A stretch of DNA of 6,573 nt from DASUSF01 sp036375275 (GCA_036375275.1 DASUSF010000339.1:1-6573), one strand, 5' to 3'. Positions 1-5,820 are shown, numbered from the stretch's first letter. Notes: generated by a model not told the origin, from the letters alone. Translations and numbers: made by a program.

Positions 1-121
1 ACGTGTAGAACGTGCCATCGCTGATCCCGTGCCGGCGGCAGATCTCGGCCACCGCCAGCCCCGCCTGGTGCTCCTTCAGGATGCCGATGATCTGTTCCTC
101 GCCGAACCTGCTCTTGCGCAT
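1..121 (-). CDS. IS3-family transposase OrfA, N-terminal 40 codons (runs off left edge)
   Basis: The minus strand from the ATG at 121-119 reads a protein starting MRKSRFGEEQIIGILKEHQA, continuing through a helix-turn-helix ending RRHGISDGTFYT at the window edge. This is the characteristic start of OrfA of IS3-family elements, probably the IS407 or a related subgroup. OrfA is the small DNA-binding half of the transposase. In the family it is joined to the DDE-domain OrfB by programmed -1 frameshifting to make the active enzyme. A purine-rich GGAGGAGA stretch (about 126-133 on the minus strand) gives a good ribosome binding site a few bases before the ATG. Only the helix-turn-helix region is visible, so intactness of the element cannot be judged. 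Confidence 0.9.
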   Translation of the reverse strand, partial: MRKSRFGEEQIIGILKEHQAGLAVAEICRRHGISDGTFYT

Positions 122-184
122 TGTCCGTCTCCTCCAGCGACCGACTCATAGCTCAAACCGAGGGCACTCCGGCGGGCAAGGTCA
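1..184 (-). mobile_element. Right-hand end of an IS3-family insertion sequence (partial)
   Basis: This is the terminal part of an insertion sequence whose body lies to the left of the window. It holds the start of orfA on the minus strand plus about 60 bp of untranslated end. The outer boundary is placed at 184 because the minus strand there begins with TGACCTTGCCCGCCGG, and IS3-family terminal repeats start with 5'-TG. To the right of 184 the + strand immediately reads as a TPR protein. IS3-family elements duplicate 3-4 bp of target, so GGGG at 185-188 is a candidate duplication, but the other end is not in view. Family assignment is firm from the OrfA protein; the exact boundary is inferred. 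Confidence 0.75.
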
Positions 185-1030
185 GGGGACCTCGGCCGCG
201 CGGTCGCGCGCTTCGAGCCGGCGAGGCGCGAAAGCTATGCCGCCCTCGTGGTCGGCGACCCGCGGGTCGTGATGTGCACCTACCTTTCGCGGGCGAGGCT
301 CTGCGTCGGCGACCTCGAGGGCGCGCGACGAAGCGCCGACGACGGGCTCGACGAGGCGCGCCGCCTCGGTCAGGTCTACACGATCTGTCACGCCCTCTTC
401 CAGAAGGGCTACGTCACCGCGAACCTGGCCTCGCCGGCCGCGGCGCTGCCCGAGTTCGAAGAGACGCGGATGCTGGCGCACGAGCACGGCATCGCCTTCT
501 TCGAAGGCTGCGGGACCATCATGGCCGGGTGGTGCCTGTGCATGGCAGGCGAGCACGAGCGGGGCTGGCCGCTCCTGCAAGGCGGCATCGCCGCCTACCG
601 CGGCTCCGGCTGCAGGCTCTACGTGCCGAGCTTCCTCCGCTTCGGGGCCGAGGCCCTGGCGCGGGTCGGCCGGCCGGAGGAGGCGCTCGAGCTGCTAGAG
701 GAGGCGCAGGCCGAGATCGACGCCACGTCGGCGCGCTGGGACGAGCCCGAGGTGGCACGGCTTCGCGGCGGCATTCTCGCCACGCACGGCGACCACGATG
801 GCGCTGCCGCGGCCTTCCGGGACGCGGTCCGACTCGCGCGGGCGTCCGGGGCGCGCCTGTTCGAGCTCCGGGCGGCCATGGATCAGGCCGACCTCGAGCT
901 GCGGCGCGGCGGACCGTCCGAGGCCGGCAGGGCGCTGCTGCCCACCTACCGGAAATTCCCGCACCGGGGCACGGCGACCGACGTGCTCCGGGCGCGGCAG
1001 CTGGCAGAGCGGGTCTCGCACGCGATCTGA
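185..1030 (+). pseudogene. C-terminal TPR fragment of an adenylate-cyclase/ATPase-type regulator, cut by the IS
   Basis: The frame is open from 152, after an in-frame TAG at 149-151 inside the IS end, to the TGA at 1028-1030. Similarity to the family already shows just inside 185, with FEPARRESYAALVVGDPRVV preceding the first possible start, a GTG at 248. The protein consists of TPR-type helical hairpins: a GDLEGARRSADDGLDEARRLG repeat, one around LPEFEETRMLAHEHG, one around GEHERGWPLLQGGIAAYR, one around GRPEEALELLEEAQAEI, and a last at GDHDGAAAAFRDAVRLARASG. This matches the C-terminal half of the large regulators that carry a class III cyclase or other effector domain, an AAA-type ATPase and then TPRs. 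Those proteins run about 1000 residues; only about 280 remain here. The missing N-terminal part should lie left of the IS. Translation from GTG 248 would give a 260-residue TPR protein, but I see no good ribosome binding site, so a dead remnant is more likely. A LuxR/MalT-type ATPase regulator is the main alternative parent. Confidence 0.7.
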
Positions 1031-1101
1031 GCCCTGCGCCCGGCAACGCGGCTCTGGCGCGCCCGGAGAGCGGCATGCGCCTCGGCCCCGGCTCAGCGAC
1101 C

Positions 1102-1129
1102 CTGAAATGCGTTCGTTATCGCCTACCAT
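1102..1129 (+). promoter_or_regulatory. Possible sigma70-type promoter for the flavoprotein gene
   Basis: The only A/T-richer stretch in the 148-bp gap between the TPR remnant and the flavoprotein gene contains CTGAAA (1102-1107) and TACCAT (1124-1129), 16 bp apart. Each matches 4 of 6 consensus bases of TTGACA and TATAAT. Transcription would begin near 1136 and leave a leader of about 43 nt containing the ribosome binding site. The match is weak and in GC-rich genomes such scores arise by chance, so this is only a candidate. Confidence 0.2.
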
Positions 1130-1169
1130 GGCAGGTCGGCTCGTCGAACATGGGCGCGCCGGACATGAC

Positions 1170-1174
1170 GGAGG
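1170..1174 (+). promoter_or_regulatory. Ribosome binding site deciding the flavoprotein start
   Basis: GGAGG lies 4 nt before the ATG at 1179. The frame stays open far upstream (to 798), with an earlier in-frame ATG at 1128, but only the 1179 start has a Shine-Dalgarno sequence. It also places the dinucleotide-binding motif at the usual distance from the N terminus. Confidence 0.6.
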
Positions 1175-1178
1175 CAGG

Positions 1179-2909
1179 ATGACCCTCGCGTGCAGCCTGG
1201 CCGACCTCGGCCAGTCGCCGGCGTTCGACGTCGTCGTGCTCGGTGGCGGGGCGGCCGGGCTGGCAGCTGCCGTGTTCGCGGCGCTGAACGGACAACGGGT
1301 CCTGCTGGTCGAGCGGACGGGGCAGGTCGGCGGCACCTCGGCGCTGTCGGCCGGGACGGCCTGGGTCCCGAACACCCGTCATGCAGCCGAGGTGGGCGCC
1401 CAGGACAGCGTGGAGCAGGCGGCGCTATTCCTCGATCATGCGGTCGGCAACCGCTCGCCCCGGGCGATGCGCGACGTCTTCCTGCGGGAGGGTCCGGCCG
1501 CGATCGACACGCTCGAGAACCGGGCCGGCGTGCCGTTCCAGGCGCGGCCGTTCCACCCGGACTACCTGTCCGAGCTGGATGGAGCAGTCTCGTGCGGGCG
1601 GGCGATCGAGACCCTGCCGTTCGACGGCCGGCGGCTCGGCTCCGACCTCGACCTCATCCGCCCGACCATCCCCGAGTTCACGATTCTCGGCGGTCTGATG
1701 GTCGACCGGGACGACATCGCGCACCTCTTGAACGTGCGCCGCTCGCTTCGATCCGCAGCCCAAGTCGCGCGGCTCGTGGGCGGTCATGTCCTGGAGCGCC
1801 TCTACCGCCGGCGCAGCACCCGACTGACCATGGGCAACGCGCTCATCGGCCGGCTGCTGCTGGCGGCCCGGGAACGGGGTGTTCGGCTTCTGCTCGAGAC
1901 CGAAGTGATGGGCATCGGCGGGCCCGAGGGGGGCGTCGACCGCGTGACCGTCGAGCAGCACGGCGCCAGAGCGGAGATCGCCGTCTCCGGCGGCGTCGTC
2001 CTCGCGAGCGGCGGCTTCGCCCTGCACCCGGAACGCCGGCGGCAGATGCTGCCCGAGCCCGTGCCCGAATACAGCCCGGCGGCTCCCACGGCGACCGGAC
2101 GTCTCCACGACATCGCGCTGCGTCTGGGTGCACGCTACGGCGAGGGCGCGTCCGAGAACGTGTTCTGGGCGCCGGTCTCGCGCCGCCGACGCAAGGACGG
2201 GAGCGTCGCGGTCTTCCCGCACTTCGTCTTCGACCGCGCGAAGCCCGGCACCGTCTGCGTCGGGCGCGACGGGCGGCGCTTCGTCAACGAGAGCACCTCC
2301 TACCACCAGTTCGTCAGGGCGATGTACGCGGCGAACCGCGACGGCTCGACCATCCCGGCGTTCCTGATCACCGATGCCTCGGGTATGAAGAGGTACGGCC
2401 TCGGCATGGTGCGCCCGGGCGGCTTCGGGCTCAGGGCCCGCCTCAAGGACGGCTACGTCGTCCGCGGCCAGACGCTACGCGAGCTCGCCGGGCGCGCCGG
2501 CATCGACCCCGGCGGGCTGGCGGCGACGGTCATGCGGATCAACGGCTACGCCCGAAGCGGTGTCGACCCCGAGTTCGCGCGCGGCACGACGGTCTACGAG
2601 CGGGCGAACGGCGATCCGGGGCACGGCGGGCCGAACCCGACCCTCGGGCCGATCGCGACGCCGCCCTTCTACGCGGTCGAGCTCTGGCCGGGGGACATCG
2701 GCGCGGCGACGGGGCTGGTGTGCGACGAGGACGCCCGGGTCCTCGGGCCGGACGGGCCGATCCGAGGCCTGTACGCCTGCGGCGCGGACATGCACTCGAT
2801 CATGGGCGGCATCTATCCGGCGCCCGGCATCACCATCGGGCCCGCCCTCGCCTTCGCCTACATTGCGGCGCGCCACGCGGCAGGAAGGGGCCGCGGCGAG
2901 GAACGTTGA
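1179..2909 (+). CDS. FAD-dependent oxidoreductase, 3-ketosteroid dehydrogenase / fumarate reductase flavoprotein family
   Basis: The 576-residue protein is full length for the FAD_binding_2 family. The N terminus has the Rossmann motif DVVVLGGGAAGLAAA (GxGxxG at 22-27) with the ribose-binding Glu45, then GGTSALSAGTAW (51-62), the second FAD-contacting stretch of this family. A middle domain includes RLTMGNALIGRLL, typical of the KstD-like branch. RRFVNESTSY ends at Tyr375. The C terminus has the flavin-closing segment GLYACGADMHSIMGG-IYPAPG-ITIGPALAFAY. In 3-ketosteroid delta1-dehydrogenases the corresponding YPGPG supplies a catalytic Tyr and a Gly; here Tyr546 and Gly550 are kept while the intervening Gly is Ala548. 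The expected reaction is FAD-dependent desaturation of a 3-keto steroid or similar cyclic ketone, in the cytoplasm or at the membrane, but substrate is not proven and other dehydrogenases share this fold. No signal peptide is seen. No other steroid-degradation gene is visible nearby. The exporter gene follows after 88 bp and is probably in the same transcript. Confidence 0.87.
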   Translation: MTLACSLADLGQSPAFDVVVLGGGAAGLAAAVFAALNGQRVLLVERTGQVGGTSALSAGTAWVPNTRHAAEVGAQDSVEQAALFLDHAVGNRSPRAMRDVFLREGPAAIDTLENRAGVPFQARPFHPDYLSELDGAVSCGRAIETLPFDGRRLGSDLDLIRPTIPEFTILGGLMVDRDDIAHLLNVRRSLRSAAQVARLVGGHVLERLYRRRSTRLTMGNALIGRLLLAARERGVRLLLETEVMGIGGPEGGVDRVTVEQHGARAEIAVSGGVVLASGGFALHPERRRQMLPEPVPEYSPAAPTATGRLHDIALRLGARYGEGASENVFWAPVSRRRRKDGSVAVFPHFVFDRAKPGTVCVGRDGRRFVNESTSYHQFVRAMYAANRDGSTIPAFLITDASGMKRYGLGMVRPGGFGLRARLKDGYVVRGQTLRELAGRAGIDPGGLAATVMRINGYARSGVDPEFARGTTVYERANGDPGHGGPNPTLGPIATPPFYAVELWPGDIGAATGLVCDEDARVLGPDGPIRGLYACGADMHSIMGGIYPAPGITIGPALAFAYIAARHAAGRGRGEER

Positions 2910-3001
2910 TGCACGAGAGCGCCAATCTTCGCCCGGACTTGCCTCTGGAGCGCGCGATCACCATTCATGTCGCTGTCGAACCGCCTCCAGGACGCGCATG
3001 A
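2909..3001 (+). CDS. Possible 30-codon coupling ORF between flavoprotein and exporter genes
   Basis: A short frame starts at ATG 2909-2911, overlapping the TGA of the flavoprotein gene (TGATG), and ends with TGA 2999-3001, overlapping the ATG of the exporter gene (ATGA). It would encode 30 residues starting MHESANLRPDLPLERAITIH and ending PPPGRA. I recognise no family, and there is no hydrophobic segment or cysteine motif. The double overlap would let ribosomes pass from one gene to the next by translational coupling. It may equally be chance in a GC-rich gap. Confidence 0.2.
   Translation: MHESANLRPDLPLERAITIHVAVEPPPGRA
2989..2992 (+). promoter_or_regulatory. Weak ribosome binding site for the exporter gene
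   Basis: AGGA lies 5 nt before the ATG at 2998. No other ATG, GTG or TTG occurs in frame between the flavoprotein stop and 2998, so this start is the only good choice even though the site is weak. Confidence 0.45.
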
Positions 3002-4785
3002 TCGAACCCGAAGGCGGCGTTCGTGGCCTCGCCCGGGCGCTGAAGCCGCTTCTTCCGCATCTCTGGCCCAAGGATGCGCCGGGGCTCCGGGTGCGCGTCG
3101 CGATCGCGCTCGCGCTCCTGCTCGTGGCCAAGCTGATCAACGTCCTCATCCCCTTCGCCTACACGGCGATCGTCGACGGCCTGACCGTCGAGCAGGGCGC
3201 GGTCGCGGTGCTGCCGCTCGCAGCCCTGCTGGCGTATGGCGGCGCGCGGCTCGGGTCCGCGCTCTTCGCCCAGGCCCGGGATGCGATCTTCGCCCGGGTC
3301 GCCCAGCGGGCCGGGCGCCAGGTCTCGCTGTCGGTCTTCCGCCACCTGTTCCAGCTCTCGCTCCGTTACCACCTCGAGCGGCGGACGGGCGAACTGGCGC
3401 GCGGCATCGACCGCGGGGTGAAGGCGGTCACCTTCATGCTCGGCGTGATCCTGTTCTCGATCGTCCCGGTGCTGCTCGAGTTCGCGCTGGTGATCGGCAT
3501 CCTGCTGGTCGAGTACCACTGGCTGTTCGCCCTGATCACCTTCGTCACCATCGTCGGCTACGCCGCGTTCACGATCCTCGCGACCGAGTGGCGGACCAAG
3601 TTCCGGCGCGCCATGAACGCCCAGGACAACGAGGTCAGTGCCCAGGCGGTCGACAGCCTGCTCAACTACGAGACGGTCAAGACCTTCACCAACGAGGGCT
3701 TCGAGGAGGCGCGCTTCGACCGCACGCTCCGCGCCTACGCCGGCGCCGCGGAGAAGTCGCAGACCAGCCTCGCCGCGCTGAACTTCGGCCAGGCCGCGAT
3801 CATCGCGGTCGGCGTGACGCTGATCATGATCGCCGCCGCGCAGGGCGTCGTCGCCGGCACGCTCACCGTCGGCGACGTGGTGCTGGTCAACGCGTTCCTG
3901 CTCCAGCTCTACCAGCCGCTCAACATCCTGGGCTTCGTCTACCGCGAGCTGAAGCAGTCGCTCGCCGATCTCGAGAACGTCGCGGCGCTGCTGGCACTGC
4001 CGCCCGAGATCGCGGACCGGCCGGAGGCGCGACCGCTCAGGCTGGACGGCGGCCGGCTCGCGTTCGAGCACGTGCGCTTCGGCTACGATCCGGGCCGCCC
4101 GATCGTCCGCGATCTGTCGTTCGACCTCCCGGCCGGTCGGACGCTCGCCGTGGTCGGCAGCTCCGGCGCCGGCAAGTCGACCCTGGTCCGGCTGCTGTTC
4201 CGCTTCTACGACGTGGACTCCGGGCGCATCCTGATCGACGGCCAGGACATCCGGGACGTGACTCAGGATTCGCTCCGCGCCGCGATCGGCCTCGTTCCCC
4301 AGGACACCATCCTGTTCAACGACACCATCGGCGCCAACATCGCCTACGGTCGCCCCGGCGCCACCCAGGGCGAGATCGAGCGGGCGGCCGACGCGGCGCA
4401 GATCCATGACTTCGTCCAGACCTTGCCCGAGCGCTACGGCACCCTGGTCGGCGAGCGGGGCCTCAAGCTCTCCGGTGGCGAGAAGCAGCGCGTCGCGATC
4501 GCGCGGATGTTCCTCAAGGACCCGAGGATCGTGATCCTCGACGAGGCCACGTCTTCCCTCGACAGCCTGACCGAGCGCCTGATCCAGGGCGCGCTTGGGC
4601 GCCTGGCGGAGGGCCGGACAACGCTGGTGATCGCGCACCGCCTCTCGACCGTAGTCGACGCCGACCGGATCCTGGTGCTGGAGAACGGGCAGGTGGTCGA
4701 GCAGGGCCGCCACGGCGAGCTGCTCCGCCGCCGCGGTCTCTACGCCAGCATGTGGCACCGCCAGCAGGAGGCGCCGGCGGCCTGA
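2998..4785 (+). CDS. atm1: Atm1/HMT1-type half ABC exporter (ABCB7/ABCB6 family)
   Basis: The 595-residue protein is a complete half transporter that acts as an inner-membrane homodimer. Six membrane segments lie near residues 31-55, 68-90, 145-170, 176-196, 266-288 and 292-320. The nucleotide-binding domain has Walker A GSSGAGKST (387-395), Q-loop Gln435, signature LSGGEKQR (491-498) preceded by VGERG, Walker B IVILDEATSSLD (511-522) with catalytic Glu516, and the switch His547. The Atm1 branch is shown by NYETVKTFTNEGFE (223-236), LNFGQ and GFVYRELKQSLADLEN. Arg199, Arg203, Asn262 and Gln265 keep the spacing of the glutathione-contacting residues known from yeast Atm1 and from the Novosphingobium homologue (R206, R210, N269, Q272, from memory). 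Family members export oxidised glutathione, glutathione-metal conjugates or a sulfur compound used in iron-sulfur metabolism and metal tolerance. The intact motifs suggest an active pump. The exact cargo here is inferred. The protein lacks the long N-terminal extension of mitochondrial homologues, as expected in bacteria. Confidence 0.93.
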   Translation: MIEPEGGVRGLARALKPLLPHLWPKDAPGLRVRVAIALALLLVAKLINVLIPFAYTAIVDGLTVEQGAVAVLPLAALLAYGGARLGSALFAQARDAIFARVAQRAGRQVSLSVFRHLFQLSLRYHLERRTGELARGIDRGVKAVTFMLGVILFSIVPVLLEFALVIGILLVEYHWLFALITFVTIVGYAAFTILATEWRTKFRRAMNAQDNEVSAQAVDSLLNYETVKTFTNEGFEEARFDRTLRAYAGAAEKSQTSLAALNFGQAAIIAVGVTLIMIAAAQGVVAGTLTVGDVVLVNAFLLQLYQPLNILGFVYRELKQSLADLENVAALLALPPEIADRPEARPLRLDGGRLAFEHVRFGYDPGRPIVRDLSFDLPAGRTLAVVGSSGAGKSTLVRLLFRFYDVDSGRILIDGQDIRDVTQDSLRAAIGLVPQDTILFNDTIGANIAYGRPGATQGEIERAADAAQIHDFVQTLPERYGTLVGERGLKLSGGEKQRVAIARMFLKDPRIVILDEATSSLDSLTERLIQGALGRLAEGRTTLVIAHRLSTVVDADRILVLENGQVVEQGRHGELLRRRGLYASMWHRQQEAPAA

Positions 4786-4790
4786 GGCCA

Positions 4791-4832
4791 CGCCCGCCAG
4801 AGCTTACGGTTGCGCGCGCTCCGAGGCGGGCG
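4791..4832 (+). terminator. Hairpin just after the exporter gene, possible terminator or attenuator
   Basis: CGCCCGCC (4791-4798) is perfectly complementary to GGCGGGCG (4825-4832). Inside it GAGC (4800-4803) pairs with GCTC (4818-4821), giving a 12-bp interrupted stem with a 14-nt loop. It begins 6 nt after the exporter stop. There is no following T-tract, so classical Rho-independent termination is not supported. It may instead stabilise the 3' end of the exporter mRNA or attenuate reading into the next gene. Confidence 0.35.
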
Positions 4833-4848
4833 CACTCTTGCGGTTGAT

Positions 4849-4877
4849 CGGGACGGCTTCGGGACGGCTCGGGACGG
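4849..4877 (+). repeat. Three short direct repeats of CGGGACGG before the secreted-protein start
   Basis: CGGGACGG occurs at 4849-4856, 4860-4867 and 4870-4877, with start-to-start spacings of 11 and 10 bp, close to one DNA helical turn. A looser fourth copy, GCGACGG, follows at 4881-4887. They sit just upstream of the ATG at 4889, where an operator or a leader element could be. They could also be a simple slippage duplication. Confidence 0.5.
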
Positions 4878-4888
4878 GAAGCGACGGC

Positions 4889-5563
4889 ATGCGGGCACGG
4901 CTCCGCTTCGGGATCATGGTGCTGGGCTGCGTCTGGCTCGCGCCGACGGGTGCGCGGGCGGAGGGGATCGCGCTTCGGGCGGGCGAGCATCCGGGCTTCG
5001 GCCGGATCGTGCTCGAGTGGCCCGAGCCGGTGACCGTCGAGGCGAGCGGGGACCGGGGCGCCCTCACCCTGACGTTCGGCCGGCGGGTCGACGAGGTCGA
5101 CTTCTCGCCGGCGCTCGAGCGGCTGCCGGACCATCTCCTGGGCTTCGCCCCTGGCGAGGGGCTCGAGCAGGTGGTGCTCCAGGTCGATCCGGACGTCCGG
5201 CCCAAGGTCTGGTCGACCGACCGGCGGACCATCATCGACCTCTACCGGCCGGTGCTGGATCCGCCTCCCGTGCCGGTATGGGTGAACGAGGCCGAAGGCG
5301 TGACGCGGCTGCTGTTCGACTGGCCCGAGCCGGTGTCCTTCCGGCTGCACGACGAGAACGGCACGGTCACGATGCACTTCGACGGCGTCGGCCAGATCGA
5401 TCCCCTGGCGGTGGCCGACGCGCTCGGCGGCCTGGTCCGGAGCGCGCGGGCGAACACCGGTCGGGAGGCGAGCCAGCTCGAGCTCGACCTTCGCGGACCG
5501 GTCGAGCTCACCGGCCGCGCCGTCGATTCCCGAAGAATTCAGGTCGACTTCGCGCCGCGCTGA
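4889..5563 (+). CDS. Secreted protein with two tandem AMIN-like beta domains
   Basis: The 224-residue product starts with a signal peptide: basic MRARLR, hydrophobic FGIMVLGCVWLAP, and an AxA cleavage site ARA (22-24), so the mature protein should be periplasmic. The rest is an internal duplication. Repeat one has GFGRIVLEWPEPVTVEA (Trp44) and continues to TIIDLYR. Repeat two has GVTRLLFDWPEPVSFRL (Trp145) and ends QVDFAPR. This RIVxxWPxPVxxxx pattern of alternating hydrophobic strands resembles AMIN domains, which bind peptidoglycan or help localise envelope proteins, and resembles the N-terminal region I recall from large alphaproteobacterial TPR envelope proteins. No enzyme motif is visible, so a binding or scaffold role is inferred. 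An in-frame TTG at 4838 would add 17 residues, but the ATG gives a clean signal peptide and has GGGAAG 7 nt upstream. The family is not identified with certainty. Confidence 0.7.
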   Translation: MRARLRFGIMVLGCVWLAPTGARAEGIALRAGEHPGFGRIVLEWPEPVTVEASGDRGALTLTFGRRVDEVDFSPALERLPDHLLGFAPGEGLEQVVLQVDPDVRPKVWSTDRRTIIDLYRPVLDPPPVPVWVNEAEGVTRLLFDWPEPVSFRLHDENGTVTMHFDGVGQIDPLAVADALGGLVRSARANTGREASQLELDLRGPVELTGRAVDSRRIQVDFAPR

Positions 5564-5576
5564 TCCTCGCGAAGTC
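5546..5576 (+). repeat. Perfect 9-bp inverted repeat across the stop codon of the secreted-protein gene
   Basis: GACTTCGCG (5546-5554) and CGCGAAGTC (5568-5576) are exact inverted copies separated by 13 nt that contain the TGA stop. In RNA this makes a 9-bp stem. It is followed by CCCC rather than T residues, so alone it is a poor terminator. A second hairpin follows within 15 nt. Confidence 0.6.
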
Positions 5577-5587
5577 CCCCGGCCGGC

Positions 5588-5610
5588 GCCGCCTCTTGGC
5601 GGCCGGGTTT
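5588..5610 (+). terminator. Possible Rho-independent terminator after the secreted-protein gene
   Basis: GCCGCC (5588-5593), loop TCTT and GGCGGC (5598-5603) form a 6-bp GC stem. An outer GGG/CCC pairing is possible through a bulge. It is followed by GGGTTT, a short T run. Together with the inverted repeat just upstream, this is a reasonable end for the upstream transcript, although the T-tract is only three bases long. Confidence 0.4.
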
Positions 5611-5693
5611 CGCGCGACCATATCTTCAAGGCGACTTGGAGCGCGGACAGTGCCCGCGAGCATCGATTTGCCGGTCCGGCGTGCGTGAAACAA

Positions 5694-5757
5694 CGGCGCC
5701 GAACCGGTTAACGAAATCTTCATGCGGCATCCTCATGGTGCTCCGGCGCTGAACCGG
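5694..5757 (+). repeat. Pair of 14-bp direct repeats upstream of the oxidoreductase gene
   Basis: CGGCGCCGAACCGG (5694-5707) and CGGCGCTGAACCGG (5744-5757) match at 13 of 14 positions and start exactly 50 bp apart, about five helical turns. The first overlaps the palindrome AACCGGTT (5702-5709) and is followed by GTTAAC. Same-face spacing upstream of a gene start suggests regulator binding sites, but no regulator is known here. Confidence 0.45.
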
Positions 5758-5810
5758 CGGCAAAGCCGGATCGCGAGTGGCCTTGGATCGGGGTGGGGAG
5801 ACTTCGGCTC

Positions 5811-5814
5811 GGAG
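5811..5814 (+). promoter_or_regulatory. Ribosome binding site deciding the oxidoreductase start
   Basis: GGAG lies 6 nt before the ATG at 5821. An in-frame ATG at 5722 would add 33 residues but has no Shine-Dalgarno sequence, and the family normally begins only a few residues before VSLDDKY, so 5821 is preferred. Confidence 0.6.
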
Positions 5815-5820
5815 TCGGCG

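Larger units (their letters stand above)
5564..5820. other. Intergenic region before the oxidoreductase gene
   Basis: This 257-bp gap is the longest in the window. It holds the terminator-like hairpin at its left side, the paired direct repeats at 5694-5757, and a stretch with relatively more A/T around 5708-5722. I could not recognise a convincing -35/-10 pair, RNA gene or small coding frame with a ribosome binding site. It probably contains the promoter of the downstream gene. Confidence 0.5.

Noticed and set aside
1056..1160. Two copies of the palindrome GGCGCGCC (1056-1063 and 1153-1160) in the gap before the flavoprotein gene
   Set aside because: This 8-mer is expected often in DNA this GC-rich and the flanks do not match well, so a paired operator is not supported.
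798..1178. N-terminal extension of the flavoprotein frame by 127 codons
   Set aside because: It overlaps the TPR coding region in another frame, lacks a ribosome binding site and looks like low-complexity arginine-rich shadow translation. The start at 1179 has GGAGG and the normal family N terminus.
121..1182. A 353-codon + strand frame over the TPR region
   Set aside because: The translation is arginine/alanine/glycine-rich shadow sequence, while the frame ending at 1030 has regular TPR patterns.
2965..4791. A 608-codon minus-strand frame opposite the exporter gene
   Set aside because: It is an antisense shadow produced by GC-rich codon bias; its translation is charged low-complexity sequence, while the + strand has every ABC exporter motif.
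5596..5626. TTGGCG and TATCTT as a promoter for the oxidoreductase gene
   Set aside because: The spacing is 19 bp and the -35 element lies inside the terminator-like hairpin, so the match is not convincing.
4514..5629. A 371-codon minus-strand frame over the exporter end and the secreted-protein gene
   Set aside because: It covers two genes in antisense, shows no recognisable domain and is proline/arginine-rich.
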